Source of the DNA: Lachnospiraceae bacterium
Lineage (GTDB): Bacteria > Bacillota > Clostridia > Lachnospirales > Lachnospiraceae
Direction of reading: 5' to 3'
Assembly (NCBI GenBank): GCA_910575605.1
Contig: CAJTEW010000004.1
Coordinates: 62,001 to 126,000, forward strand
DNA: 64,000 nucleotides
Shown here: positions 42,305 through 53,899 of the stretch, one piece after another
How positions within the stretch are numbered: the stretch's first letter is position 1
Layout of the letters: each line of letters starts with the position of its first letter
Program-made: the position numbers and the translations under genes
The notes under the pieces: model-generated
Told to the model about the DNA's origin: nothing
Seen by the model: only the letters and a program-made list of their open reading frames with translations
Databases searched by the model: none

Positions 42305-45013
42305 GTGTTAAAAAAGTGGTTTGACAAAGTTTTTGACCATAAGATCAGCCTACGGGAGCGTATGTTTCGTCTAGTTACAGGCATCAGTATGATCGCACTG
42401 GTATTTATATTGCTGATGAGCAGATATTCTATAAATTTGTATGTATTAGCGGGAAGCCTCATATACATGTTTGTAGTTTTAAACGTCAGCATCCAGAAGG
42501 ACTGTATTAATACAGGGGCAACGGCTATTGTAGTACTTTTACTGCTGCTTTTTCCAGTCAGCTTTTTTACAGCAGGAGGAGCGTATGGCGGGGCCCCCGA
42601 GTGGTTTGTGCTCTGCTTCATATATATAACCATAGCCCTGGAGGGCAGGCGTAAGGGTGTGTTTTTCCTGATTTGTATGGCGGAGACGGTTCTCTGCTAT
42701 TATATTGCCTACTATTATCCTCAGTTTGTAGTACAGAATACTGCGGCAGAGGCGCACTTTGATTCTGTGCGGTGCGTCATTCTGACAGGTGTTTTAACAA
42801 GTGTGCTCCTTTTGTTTCAAAACAATCTTTATGAGGAGGAGAATAAGCTTTCTATACAGCAGAAAAAGGAAATTGAGGAGCTTAATCAGGCGGAAAATCA
42901 CTTTTTCTCCAGTATGAGCCATGAAATCCGTACGCCGATTAATACAATTATAGGACTTAATGAGATGATTCTGCGGGAGGCTATCTCAGAGGAAGTTGCC
43001 GAGAATGCCAGGAACATTCAGGGAGCCAGCAAACTGCTGCTTACTCTCATTAATGATATTCTGGACTTGTCCAAAATTAAATCTGGAAAAATGGAGATTA
43101 TAAATGTATCCTATGAAACAGGAAAACTCTTTTCAGAGATTGTTAATATGATCTGGATTAAGGCGAAGGAGAAAGGACTGGATTTTCGGCTTAAGGTGGA
43201 TGCCTCTATTCCCAGTATGCTCTGTGGTGACGAGGTGCGCATCAAGCAGGTGCTTATTAATCTCCTTAATAATGCTGTGAAATATACAAATGAGGGTTCT
43301 ATTATCTTGTCTGCCCGGTGCGAGCGTCTGGGACTTAACAGAGTTCGCGTCTGGTATTCTGTGGAGGATACCGGACAAGGGGTGAAAAAAGAAAATATTC
43401 CTTATCTTTTTAATGCATTTCGGAGGGTGGACGAAGAAAAAAACCGTCATATTGAAGGAACCGGACTGGGGCTTAGCATCGTTCGTCAGCTGGTGGAGCT
43501 GATGGGCGGTGAGATTAGTGTGAACAGTGTGTATACGAAGGGCTCCACGTTTATTGTGACCTTAGAGCAGGACATTGTGGATGATAAAGAACTGGGAGTT
43601 TTTACATTGGATTCCCGGGTAAAAAGTCACGAGGGAGAGCAGTACAGGCAGAGCTTTGAGGCGCCGGAGGCACATCTTCTCATAGTGGATGACAATGAGA
43701 TGAATCTGATGGTTGCACAAAAGCTTCTTTCAGATACGAAGATTCAGATAGACACCGCTTTAAGCGGTGCGGAATGTCTAAAGCACACACAGCTTTTTCA
43801 TTATGACGGTATTTTGATGGATCATCTTATGCCAGAGATGGATGGTATAGAATGTTTCCATGCATTGCGCACACAGCCTGGCGGATTGTGTCAGGATGTG
43901 CCGGTTGTTGCGCTGACTGCTAACGCGGGCAGTGATAACCAGCTTCTCTACCGGAAAGAGGGCTTCAGCGGCTATCTGGCAAAACCGGTCAGCGGCGCTC
44001 TTTTAGAAGCGGCAGTTTTAAGTATTCTGCCCAAAGAGCTGGTGAACTTAAGTGAGGAGGCAAGTCAGTCGGAAATTGGGAAGGATGTATTGATATTTGA
44101 ACAGGCTCAGAGAATCTTAAATTTAGTTACAACAGACAGTGTATGTGATCTTCCTGAATCTCTTAAAAGGGAGTTTCGTATCTCGGTGTGTCCTTATTAT
44201 GTCTGTACAGATGAGGGCCGTTTTCTGGATGAGGTAGAGCTTAAAGCGGATGAGCTTCTTTTCCATATGGCGGAAGGAAAAAGCGGCGCTTCTCAGCCGC
44301 CGGATATAGAGGATTATGAAAGATTTTTTGCAGAGAAGCTCACGGAAGCTCAGAATGTGATCCATATTACGATGGCGAAGAATGTAAGCCGGGGATATAA
44401 GAACGCAGTGGAGGCTGCTAAATCTTTTGAAAATGTGACGGTGATTGATTCCGGACATTTGTCAAGCAGTATGGGTCTTTTGGTGCTGTATGCCGCTTAT
44501 ATGGCAGAGCATCATGCTTCAAAGGCAGAAATTGTGCAGACGGTGACAAAGCTTAGACGATACATTTCCTCAGCCTTTATCATCAACAGTACGCATATGA
44601 TGTGCCGTGCCGGGAAAATTCCCAAAAGGATACAGGCTGTCTGCGACGCCCTTCTGCTGCATCCGGTTCTTGAGCTGAGGAAGAGCAGGATGGTAGTGGG
44701 CAGTATGGAAATGGGTAATTTTAGCCGTGTTATTAAAAAGTATGTCCGGAAGGTACTTTTAAATGCGAGGAATATTGACCGCCGCATCCTATTTATTACT
44801 TATTCAGGCATGGATGAGAAAAGCCTTAAGTATATTCAGGAGCTGGTACAGCAGTACTGCCCCTTTGAGAGAGTTTACCTACAGAAGGCTTCTTCAGCTA
44901 TTTCAAGTAACTGTGGTCCGGGTTCATTTGGACTGTTATTTATGAAAAAAAATGAGGTGTCTATTTCCTATTCTGAGTATTCAAAATCAGATACGGCTGA
45001 TGTGGACAATTGA
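42305..45013 (+). CDS. Hybrid histidine kinase fused to a DegV-type lipid-binding domain
   Basis: A 902-residue protein with a rare domain order. About six membrane helices (residues 14-175) are followed by HisKA with H206 in S-H-E-I-R-T-P-I-N, and an ATPase domain with N-N-A-V-K-Y-T, D-T-G-Q-G-V and G-T-G-L-G-L-S. A receiver spans about 458-575 with D506 in M-D-H-L-M-P-E-M-D-G. From about 603 to 893 there is a whole DegV domain: T-T-D-S-V-C-D-L-P, then G-A-S-Q-P-P, V-I-H-I-T-M-A, V-T-V-I-D-S and a final C-G-P-G-S-F-G-L-L-F. DegV/FakB proteins bind fatty acids. The usual Thr of T-S-Q-P and His of H-T-G-P-G are Ala and Asn here. Start is GTG with AGGAGGA upstream. Confidence 0.9.
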   Translation: MLKKWFDKVFDHKISLRERMFRLVTGISMIALVFILLMSRYSINLYVLAGSLIYMFVVLNVSIQKDCINTGATAIVVLLLLLFPVSFFTAGGAYGGAPEWFVLCFIYITIALEGRRKGVFFLICMAETVLCYYIAYYYPQFVVQNTAAEAHFDSVRCVILTGVLTSVLLLFQNNLYEEENKLSIQQKKEIEELNQAENHFFSSMSHEIRTPINTIIGLNEMILREAISEEVAENARNIQGASKLLLTLINDILDLSKIKSGKMEIINVSYETGKLFSEIVNMIWIKAKEKGLDFRLKVDASIPSMLCGDEVRIKQVLINLLNNAVKYTNEGSIILSARCERLGLNRVRVWYSVEDTGQGVKKENIPYLFNAFRRVDEEKNRHIEGTGLGLSIVRQLVELMGGEISVNSVYTKGSTFIVTLEQDIVDDKELGVFTLDSRVKSHEGEQYRQSFEAPEAHLLIVDDNEMNLMVAQKLLSDTKIQIDTALSGAECLKHTQLFHYDGILMDHLMPEMDGIECFHALRTQPGGLCQDVPVVALTANAGSDNQLLYRKEGFSGYLAKPVSGALLEAAVLSILPKELVNLSEEASQSEIGKDVLIFEQAQRILNLVTTDSVCDLPESLKREFRISVCPYYVCTDEGRFLDEVELKADELLFHMAEGKSGASQPPDIEDYERFFAEKLTEAQNVIHITMAKNVSRGYKNAVEAAKSFENVTVIDSGHLSSSMGLLVLYAAYMAEHHASKAEIVQTVTKLRRYISSAFIINSTHMMCRAGKIPKRIQAVCDALLLHPVLELRKSRMVVGSMEMGNFSRVIKKYVRKVLLNARNIDRRILFITYSGMDEKSLKYIQELVQQYCPFERVYLQKASSAISSNCGPGSFGLLFMKKNEVSISYSEYSKSDTADVDN

Positions 45014-45031
45014 TTTCTTCCATAGTATAAT
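45003..45031 (+). promoter_or_regulatory. Promoter of the small gene at 45071
   Basis: TGGACA (45003-45008, overlapping the end of the kinase gene) and TATAAT (45026-45031) are 17 bases apart, 39 bases before the ATG. Confidence 0.55.
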
Positions 45032-45070
45032 CAAAATATAGAGTTTTTATATTTAGGAGGGAATATACCA

Positions 45071-45364
45071 ATGAAAGTTTACGATTCAGTAAAAAAAGAA
45101 GAGCTTGAGGTTGACGGTACAAAGGGACTGATCGACATTATGAGAAGCGGACGTCAGGTCGATCTTTATCTTAAGGAGAAGAAGTCAGACGCTGACGGCT
45201 ATATGAGCTGGGATGTGGAGCACTGGTCGAGCATTGACGTGAAGAGATTTATCCGGTGCTATTCTTTGGAAGGAAGAGTTCTTGGAGAATCTACAGGACA
45301 TAATATTTACGATTTGGAGAATGAGTTTAAACCGGAAGAGGCGGCGAAGGTAGAACTTAGCTAA
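45071..45364 (+). CDS. Small acidic protein of unknown function
   Basis: A 97-residue soluble protein that I do not recognise. It is rich in Asp, Glu and Lys, has no membrane segment or cysteine pair, and contains two tryptophans in S-W-D-V-E-H-W-S-S-I-D. AGGAGGGA precedes the ATG, a promoter lies just upstream and a hairpin terminator just downstream, so it looks like a complete single-gene unit between the kinase cassette and the heat-shock operon. Being a real gene is well supported; its role is open. Confidence 0.75.
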   Translation: MKVYDSVKKEELEVDGTKGLIDIMRSGRQVDLYLKEKKSDADGYMSWDVEHWSSIDVKRFIRCYSLEGRVLGESTGHNIYDLENEFKPEEAAKVELS

Positions 45365-45369
45365 AAAAG

Positions 45370-45404
45370 ACAGGAGGAGTTCAAGATGAGCTCCTCTGTT
45401 TTTG
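45370..45404 (+). terminator. Terminator after the small acidic protein gene
   Basis: GAGGAG at 45374-45379 pairs with CTCCTC at 45391-45396, extended by ACAG/TGT pairing with a bulge, followed by a TTTTT run. Confidence 0.6.
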
Positions 45405-45474
45405 TGCAAAATATAGTGAGGAGAAGCTTTAAAATTACATGTTAAATTATAAAATAAAAAATGTATAAACTGTG

Positions 45475-45503
45475 TTGACAAACGGGAAACGTAGTGATAA
45501 ATT
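45475..45503 (+). promoter_or_regulatory. Promoter of the hrcA-grpE-dnaK-dnaJ operon
   Basis: TTGACA (45475-45480) and TAAATT (45498-45503) are 17 bases apart, with the CIRCE operator starting about 14 bases further on. Confidence 0.7.
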
Positions 45504-45517
45504 AGTATTCGAAGATG

Positions 45518-45544
45518 TTAGCACTCAAAATTAAAGAGTGCTAA
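45518..45544 (+). promoter_or_regulatory. CIRCE operator (HrcA binding site)
   Basis: The perfect inverted repeat TTAGCACTC, nine bases, GAGTGCTAA is the classic CIRCE element. It lies between the promoter and the hrcA start, where HrcA binding blocks transcription until heat stress titrates GroEL-assisted HrcA activity. Confidence 0.98.
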
Positions 45545-45571
45545 CAGAGAAAACCGAAAAGGAGGAGGCAG

Positions 45572-46615
45572 ATGGTTTCAGAGCATGAATTAAACGAACG
45601 CAAGCTCACTATTCTTCATGCGATTATTAAGACGTACTTAGAGACTGGCGAGCCAGTAGGCTCGAGAACGATTTCCAAGTATACGGATCTTAATTTAAGC
45701 TCCGCCACAATCCGCAATGAGATGTCGGATTTAGAGGAACTGGGATACATCGTACAGCCTCATACGTCGGCAGGACGTATTCCTTCGGATAAAGGCTACC
45801 GCCTCTATGTTGATATGCTGATGGAAGAAAAAGAGCAGGAGTTAAACGAGAGAGAGGATCAGATGCTTGAGAAGGCGGATAAGATGGAGAAGCTTCTTAA
45901 GCAGGCAGCCCGGGTTCTTGCAACAAATACTAATTATGCGACGATGGTTTCTACACCTGTGAACAGTGCGAATAAATTAAAGTTTATTCAGCTTTCGATG
46001 GTAGATGAGGAGCAGATTATTGCAGTAATCGTTCTTGGAGGTAATGTTATTAAGAACAGGATTATTAATGTAGAAGAGCCCTTAAGCAATGAAAATCTGC
46101 TGAAGCTTAACATGCTTCTAAATACAACGCTTAACGGAATGTCTATTGAGGAGATTAATCTGGGATTAATTGCAAGACTTAAGGAGCAGGCGGGCATACA
46201 CAGCGAGGTGATTGGAAATGTTCTTGACGCAGTGGCGGATGTGATTCAGCTTGATGAGGATATGCAGATATATACAAGCGGGACGACGAATATTTTCAAA
46301 TATCCTGAGCTTTCGGATAAGCAGAGCGCACAGGAGATTATAAGTGCATTTGAAGAGAAGCAGCAGCTTACGGAGCTGGTGGCACAGACGCTGTCAAAAG
46401 AGGAGAACACTGGAATTCAGGTTTATATCGGAGACGAGACGCCGGTGCAGAATATGAAGGATTGCAGTGTTGTTACAGCAACGTATGAATTAGGCGACGG
46501 CATGAAGGGAACGATAGGTATTATCGGACCAAAGAGAATGGATTATGAGCATGTGTTAAAATCGATGAAACGGCTGCAAAGTGAGCTGGATCAGATGTTT
46601 CATAAGAAAGAATAA
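45572..46615 (+). CDS. hrcA: Heat-inducible transcription repressor HrcA
   Basis: Repressor of the heat-shock operon, 347 residues. The N-terminal winged helix has R-K-L-T-I-L-H-A-I-I, Y-L-E-T-G-E-P-V-G-S-R-T-I-S-K and S-S-A-T-I-R-N-E-M-S-D-L-E-E-L-G-Y-I. Then come the conserved P-H-T-S-A-G-R-I-P-S-D-K-G-Y-R and a GAF-like dimer and inducer domain. A CIRCE operator directly upstream shows autoregulation. AAGGAGGAGG precedes the ATG. Confidence 0.98.
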   Translation: MVSEHELNERKLTILHAIIKTYLETGEPVGSRTISKYTDLNLSSATIRNEMSDLEELGYIVQPHTSAGRIPSDKGYRLYVDMLMEEKEQELNEREDQMLEKADKMEKLLKQAARVLATNTNYATMVSTPVNSANKLKFIQLSMVDEEQIIAVIVLGGNVIKNRIINVEEPLSNENLLKLNMLLNTTLNGMSIEEINLGLIARLKEQAGIHSEVIGNVLDAVADVIQLDEDMQIYTSGTTNIFKYPELSDKQSAQEIISAFEEKQQLTELVAQTLSKEENTGIQVYIGDETPVQNMKDCSVVTATYELGDGMKGTIGIIGPKRMDYEHVLKSMKRLQSELDQMFHKKE

Positions 46616-46636
46616 GGAAGAAAGGTGGAATAACCC

Positions 46637-49257
<2,621 letters not shown>

Positions 49258-49273
49258 AGTAGAAGGATAAACT

Positions 49274-50473
49274 ATGGCAGAATCTAAAAGAGATTATTAT
49301 GAAGTCCTCGGCGTCGGTAAAGACGCCGACGACGCTGCGTTAAAAAAGGCATATAGACAGGTTGCCAAAAAATACCATCCTGATATGAACCCCGGAGATG
49401 TAGAGGCCGAAAAGAAATTCAAAGAGGCTTCAGAAGCTTATGCTGTCTTAAGTGACCCGGACAAACGTCGACAGTATGACCAGTTTGGCCATGCAGCATT
49501 TGAAAGCGGCGCAGGAGGAGGCGGTTTTGGCGGCTTTGACTTTGGCGGTGCAGATTTCAGTGATATTTTTGGAGATATCTTTGGAGATCTGTTTGGCGGC
49601 GGAAGAAGGAGCGGACGTGCAGGCCAAGGGCCTATGAAGGGTGCAAATATCCGTAAGAGCGTAAGAATTACTTTTGAAGAGGCAATATTTGGCTGTGAGA
49701 AAGAATTGGACGTTATTTTAAAGGATCCTTGTCCAAAGTGCGGCGGCAGTGGTGCAAAGTCTGGAACTTCCCCGGAAACCTGTCCAAAGTGCGGCGGCAA
49801 GGGCCAGGTTGTTTATACACAGCAGTCTTTCTTTGGAATGGTACAGAATGTGCAGACATGTCCGGACTGTCACGGAACAGGTAAGATTATCCGCGAAAAG
49901 TGTGCAGACTGCGGCGGAACAGGATTTGTTTCCAATAAAAAGAAGATATCGGTTTCTATTCCGGCAGGTATCGATAATGGGCAGAGTGTCCGTATTCGTG
50001 AAAAAGGTGAGCCAGGATTGAACGGCGGCCCGAGAGGCGACCTGCTTGTGGAGGTGACGGTATCCAGACATCCGATTTTCCAGCGTCAGGATATGCATAT
50101 TTTTTCAACTGTCCCGATTTCCTTTGCACAGGCGGCGCTGGGAGCAGACATTAAGATTAAAACGGTTGACGGCGAGGTTATCTATAATGTGAAGGCAGGA
50201 ACAAAGACCGATACAAAGGTACGCCTGAAAGGGAAAGGTGTTCCGTCAATCCGTAACTCCCAGGTACGGGGTGACCATTATGTTACCCTTGTGATTCAGA
50301 CACCGGAGAGGCTGAGCGCGGAGGCGAAGGAAGCCCTTCGCAGATTTGATGAGCTTTCCGGAAATACACTCCACGTAGTGTCCGGAGGGGATAATAGAAG
50401 CGGGAATGCTGGAGCAGGCGGGAAGAAGAAAAAAGGATTTATGAATAAAATGAAAGAGGCCTTTGATGATTAA
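49274..50473 (+). CDS. dnaJ: Chaperone DnaJ (Hsp40)
   Basis: Co-chaperone of DnaK, 399 residues, complete type I. The J domain has K-K-Y-H-P-D-M-N-P near residue 35. A Gly/Phe region with repeated G-D-I-F-G-D-L-F follows. Then come four C-x-x-C-x-G-x-G zinc repeats ([32 protein letters not shown]) and two C-terminal substrate domains. It starts 16 bases after dnaK and ends the operon. Confidence 0.98.
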   Translation: MAESKRDYYEVLGVGKDADDAALKKAYRQVAKKYHPDMNPGDVEAEKKFKEASEAYAVLSDPDKRRQYDQFGHAAFESGAGGGGFGGFDFGGADFSDIFGDIFGDLFGGGRRSGRAGQGPMKGANIRKSVRITFEEAIFGCEKELDVILKDPCPKCGGSGAKSGTSPETCPKCGGKGQVVYTQQSFFGMVQNVQTCPDCHGTGKIIREKCADCGGTGFVSNKKKISVSIPAGIDNGQSVRIREKGEPGLNGGPRGDLLVEVTVSRHPIFQRQDMHIFSTVPISFAQAALGADIKIKTVDGEVIYNVKAGTKTDTKVRLKGKGVPSIRNSQVRGDHYVTLVIQTPERLSAEAKEALRRFDELSGNTLHVVSGGDNRSGNAGAGGKKKKGFMNKMKEAFDD

Positions 50474-50495
50474 GCATCAGAGGCTTCTTTATTGA

Positions 50496-50535
50496 GTTGG
50501 GGACGGGGTATTTTGAATTTTACCCCGTCCCCGAC
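50496..50535. repeat. GC-rich REP-like hairpin, possible terminator, after dnaJ
   Basis: GGGGACGGGGTA at 50499-50510 and its exact complement at 50521-50532 form a 12-bp stem, extended to 15 with one wobble pair, around a loop of T and A residues. No T run follows on either side, so it is not a classic terminator. It resembles the GGGGACGGGG-type palindromes scattered in many Firmicutes genomes and linked to REP-associated transposases. It sits between converging dnaJ and ABC genes and may end both. Confidence 0.6.
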
Positions 50536-50537
50536 AG

Positions 50538-51698
50538 CTATCCTTCTGTCTGTGCTCTGTTTTTTCGGAATACAAGAGCGGCTCCGAAAAGGGCTGCTGC
50601 AAAAAGAAGCTGTATGCCAAGTCCTGTGAAGAATTCTGTCATCTGGGCAGGAGAAAGGGATTTGTTTCCGGCCAGAAGATTGTTGGAGACCTCATACCAG
50701 TAAACAGGGAGAAAATGTGCTACGGTCAGCACGCCTTTTCCAAGAATCTCCATTGATACAAATACACCGCACAAAAAGGACATGCCAAGGGACAGTACGT
50801 TGACTACTGCGCTGATAAGCTCCTCGGATTTTAGGAGGGAGCCTGAGAAAAATGCAAGTGTCAGCGACACGATAGTAAGAACAAAGCTGTTCATTAGATA
50901 AAAGGGCAGGTTTGCATCTGTAAGAAATTGTCTTCCGTATACGAATACAGGCATAATGGTGCAGATACACCATACTGCAAATCCAACTACTGTGTACCCG
51001 AGAAAGAGCTGGGTATTTAAAGTCCGGTCAGAGACAGCAGAGCACCGCATCCGTTTCCTGACGTCAGGCTTGTTAAATTCAATCATAATATATCCCAGTG
51101 TATAACAAAGGATGGAAATAATGATATAAGGCATATATTGATACATAAAAGCATGGCCGGGCATGACTCCGCCGTGGCCGTTTTTGTCAATCATGGTGAC
51201 ATCGGGAGTCTCCTGCGAATATTCCTTTACCTTTTCGACAGCGTCAGTAAGAGAGAAACCGCCGTCAGTCATTACACGGACACTGTTTATAAAAGTGTTA
51301 ATCTGCTGGTCCACATAGAAACCGCTAGTACTGCCGGGGACCTTTGTGACAGGAAGAGTCTGGGCGCCGTGAAGGACCTTGTTTTCAAAGTCCTCAGGGA
51401 TCGTCACAATATAATAAATTTCCCTGTAAAAAAGGCGGTCCTGCAGGATGCTTTCATCATCGGGTATATCCTTGATATTATGATATACAGAAAGGTATTC
51501 TGTAAGTCCTTCTGCAAGTCTGCCGCCGTCCCGGTCTAGGACTGCAATATTAAGGCGCTCCTGTTTAAAGCTTACAGCTCCCTGGGTGCCCAGCATTTTC
51601 TGGGTTAATAGGCTGATAGCCAGAAAGATAATGATATAAAGGAAAACCATTCTAAGATTACGTTTTGTGATAGTTAAAAAGCCTTTAAATACTGTCAT
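50538..51698 (-). CDS. ABC-2 type permease (second of pair)
   Basis: Membrane subunit of 386 residues. One N-terminal helix (about 17-33) is followed by a large extracellular domain to about 175 and five more helices, ending near 376. This layout is that of NatB/YhaP/YhgE-like ABC-2 permeases. Its start overlaps the end of the preceding permease gene by 14 bases, so the two are translated together. With the other permease it would form a heterodimer served by the ATPase at 52838. The substrate is unknown. Confidence 0.87.
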   Translation of the reverse strand: MTVFKGFLTITKRNLRMVFLYIIIFLAISLLTQKMLGTQGAVSFKQERLNIAVLDRDGGRLAEGLTEYLSVYHNIKDIPDDESILQDRLFYREIYYIVTIPEDFENKVLHGAQTLPVTKVPGSTSGFYVDQQINTFINSVRVMTDGGFSLTDAVEKVKEYSQETPDVTMIDKNGHGGVMPGHAFMYQYMPYIIISILCYTLGYIMIEFNKPDVRKRMRCSAVSDRTLNTQLFLGYTVVGFAVWCICTIMPVFVYGRQFLTDANLPFYLMNSFVLTIVSLTLAFFSGSLLKSEELISAVVNVLSLGMSFLCGVFVSMEILGKGVLTVAHFLPVYWYEVSNNLLAGNKSLSPAQMTEFFTGLGIQLLFAAALFGAALVFRKNRAQTEG

Positions 51699-52824
51699 AG
51701 CTGTCCCTCCTTACACCTAAAAATGCACTAAACAGAAGCAGGATACTCATAACTGCCAGAATAAGGATACACCTTGTGAATCTTTCCATATCGTTGTAGA
51801 TTCCCAGACAGTAGAAGGCATCACTAAGTACTGCAGCGGGATTGATACGGTTGATTATGGGGCAGTGAAGCTCAATAATATTTTTCATGTTTCCGAACAT
51901 AAGGCCGGATAAAAATCCGGGAAATAGAGTAAGCATCACAGAAAATCCCATTTTCATACCCAAATCCATTTTGCTTATAGAGCCAAAGGCAAGCCCCATG
52001 CACACACCGATAATGCTTCCCATGAAATCTACAAGAAGGAGGGAAGGAATATCGTCTCCTAAGCTGATGTTAAGTATCTGTGTGACATACAGGTTTAGAA
52101 TCAGAATATTCACAAAATGAATGGTTACAAGCACCAGCATATCAATGATGACAAGCTTGAGCCTGTGGGTAGGAGTAATACTCCGTCTGGCCCCCAGGTC
52201 GGTCAAATCCGCCTGTGTATCAAAGCTTGCCCGCACGCCTAAAAAAACACCGGACAGGCAGGCATAGGCGATAAGTGCAAAGAAATACTGAACATTGGGA
52301 TTTAAGGTCTTTCCGCCCAGTGTTTCCTCATGGACAGTTTGCCGATAGCCGTCAATAGAGGCAAGGGCGGATGGAAGCTTGTCAGGATGTTCGGACAAGA
52401 TATCCTGTATCATGGCGGAATTTTGGTTAAAGCTGTCTAACGCGCTGGTTAGAATACTTTCATTTAAACCATTTTTCCCCACTGTGAGAGAAGGAGTCTC
52501 CTTTACATAATAAATGCCTGTCACCTTATCCTCATCAAGCAGTCTAAGCGCCTCGTCCTCGGAGGAAACACGGGTAATATCAAGCAGCTCTCCTTCCATG
52601 TTTTCAAGAAATGTCTCAAAGGCTTTTGAGTTTTCATTTGCAAAATCTTCTATGACAACAGCAGTTTTTATTTCATCCCACTGTGTTTCTCCAGTGGCGT
52701 CTATATTGGTGCCGAAGGAGAAATAAAACAGAGTTCCAAGTATAATTGGAAAGGCGAGAGCCCAGAACATAATAGAAAATTCCCGAATGGTCTGCAAAAA
52801 CCGGTATTTAAACAGAAACAGCAT
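51685..52824 (-). CDS. ABC-2 type permease (first of pair)
   Basis: Membrane subunit of 379 residues with the same layout as its neighbour: one helix (about 19-37), a large outer domain to about 175, then five helices. F-W-A-L-A-F-P-I-I-L-G-T-L-F-Y-F-S-F-G at the N-terminus is typical of ABC-2 exporter permeases. AGGAGGT precedes the start. The gene lies 13 bases after the ATPase gene on the minus strand. Confidence 0.9.
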   Translation of the reverse strand: MLFLFKYRFLQTIREFSIMFWALAFPIILGTLFYFSFGTNIDATGETQWDEIKTAVVIEDFANENSKAFETFLENMEGELLDITRVSSEDEALRLLDEDKVTGIYYVKETPSLTVGKNGLNESILTSALDSFNQNSAMIQDILSEHPDKLPSALASIDGYRQTVHEETLGGKTLNPNVQYFFALIAYACLSGVFLGVRASFDTQADLTDLGARRSITPTHRLKLVIIDMLVLVTIHFVNILILNLYVTQILNISLGDDIPSLLLVDFMGSIIGVCMGLAFGSISKMDLGMKMGFSVMLTLFPGFLSGLMFGNMKNIIELHCPIINRINPAAVLSDAFYCLGIYNDMERFTRCILILAVMSILLLFSAFLGVRRDSYDSI

Positions 52825-52837
52825 AAGTTTTTACCTC

Positions 52838-53767
52838 CTAGTCTCTAAGCTCTTTTCCTGTAATTTCAAGGAATACATCATTTAAGGTGGGGAGCTCTGA
52901 AAAGACCCGGCCGAAGGCAATATCGTGCTCCTGCATATAATTTAAAATGCGGACCAGATTGTGCTTTGCACTGCTTAGGCGTATTTTTAATATCTGTTCC
53001 TCATAAGAAATGTCAAATACATGGGGAAGCCTGCGGATTTGAGCTAATTTGTCTTCACTAAGTGCGACTGCTTCGATGGTAATCGTTTCTCCGGTTTTAA
53101 TCATGCTCTTTAATTCTTCGGTGGTTCCAATAGAAAGAACCTGCCCGTGGTCGATAATGGCAATGCGGGAACAGATCTGTTCCACTTCTTCCATATAGTG
53201 GGAGGTGTAGATAATGGTAGAGCCCTGCCGGTTCAGCTCAAGGATTCCCTCTAAAATTCGGTTTCGGCTCTGGGGATCCACAGCGACTGTGGGCTCATCC
53301 ATAATAATAAGCTTCGGCTTGTGAACAATGCCGCAGGCAATATTAAGTCTCCTAAGAAGTCCGCCGGACAACTTTTTAGGACGCATTTTTTTAAAGTCCT
53401 GAAGGCCGGTAAAGCGTATGGCTTCCTCTACAAGCTCACGGCGTTTTTCTTTGTCCTTTATGTAAAGGCCGCAGAAATAATCAATATTTTCCCAGACAGA
53501 CATCTGTTCAAATACAGCCACATTCTGCATGACAACGCCGATATTCTGCTTGATATCATAGCTGTCAGGGTGCATTTCTTTCCCGAAAATCGTAATTGTT
53601 CCTTTGTCATACTTAAGAAGAGATAAAAGGCAGTTGATGGCTGTTGTCTTGCCTGAGCCGTTAGGACCTAGAAGACCGAAGATTTCGCCCTCTTTAATGT
53701 CCAGGCTTAAATGGTCTAAGGCCACAAGAGTACCATATCTTTTAACTAAATTATCAATGTGAATCAT
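52838..53767 (-). CDS. ABC transporter ATP-binding protein (exporter type)
   Basis: ATPase subunit of 309 residues, first gene of the three-gene minus-strand operon. It has Walker A G-P-N-G-S-G-K-T-T, Q-loop V-V-M-Q-N-V-A-V-F, signature L-S-G-G-L-L-R-R-L, Walker B L-I-I-M-D-E-P-T and the switch His in Y-T-S-H-Y, with a C-terminal regulatory part ending N-D-V-F-L-E-I-T-G-K. A longer frame to 53833 exists, but the ATG at 53767, right after AAAGGAGGT, gives the normal M-I-H-I-D-N-L-V-K-R-Y-G start. The adjacent divergent kinase and regulator probably control it. Confidence 0.93.
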   Translation of the reverse strand: MIHIDNLVKRYGTLVALDHLSLDIKEGEIFGLLGPNGSGKTTAINCLLSLLKYDKGTITIFGKEMHPDSYDIKQNIGVVMQNVAVFEQMSVWENIDYFCGLYIKDKEKRRELVEEAIRFTGLQDFKKMRPKKLSGGLLRRLNIACGIVHKPKLIIMDEPTVAVDPQSRNRILEGILELNRQGSTIIYTSHYMEEVEQICSRIAIIDHGQVLSIGTTEELKSMIKTGETITIEAVALSEDKLAQIRRLPHVFDISYEEQILKIRLSSAKHNLVRILNYMQEHDIAFGRVFSELPTLNDVFLEITGKELRD

Positions 53768-53849
53768 AGGTGTACCTCCTTTGGGTTTCATAAAGAATGT
53801 GAAGGAATTAATGGGGGCGTCCCGCATCCTCATTTTCCCACATCCCTAC

Positions 53850-53899
53850 TTGTATTATACGGTTACTGCATATATAATGGTAGTGTCGTATGTCACTAC
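53850..53899. promoter_or_regulatory. Promoter of the kinase-regulator pair with dyad element
   Basis: TTGTAT (53850-53855) and TATAAT (53873-53878) are 17 bases apart on the plus strand, serving the sensor kinase gene. Immediately after lies a 20-base dyad at 53880-53899 with perfect 6-bp arms GTAGTG/CACTAC, a candidate site for the LuxR-type regulator. A minus-strand TATAAT lies near 53853-53860, so a divergent promoter for the ABC operon may overlap. Confidence 0.55.
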
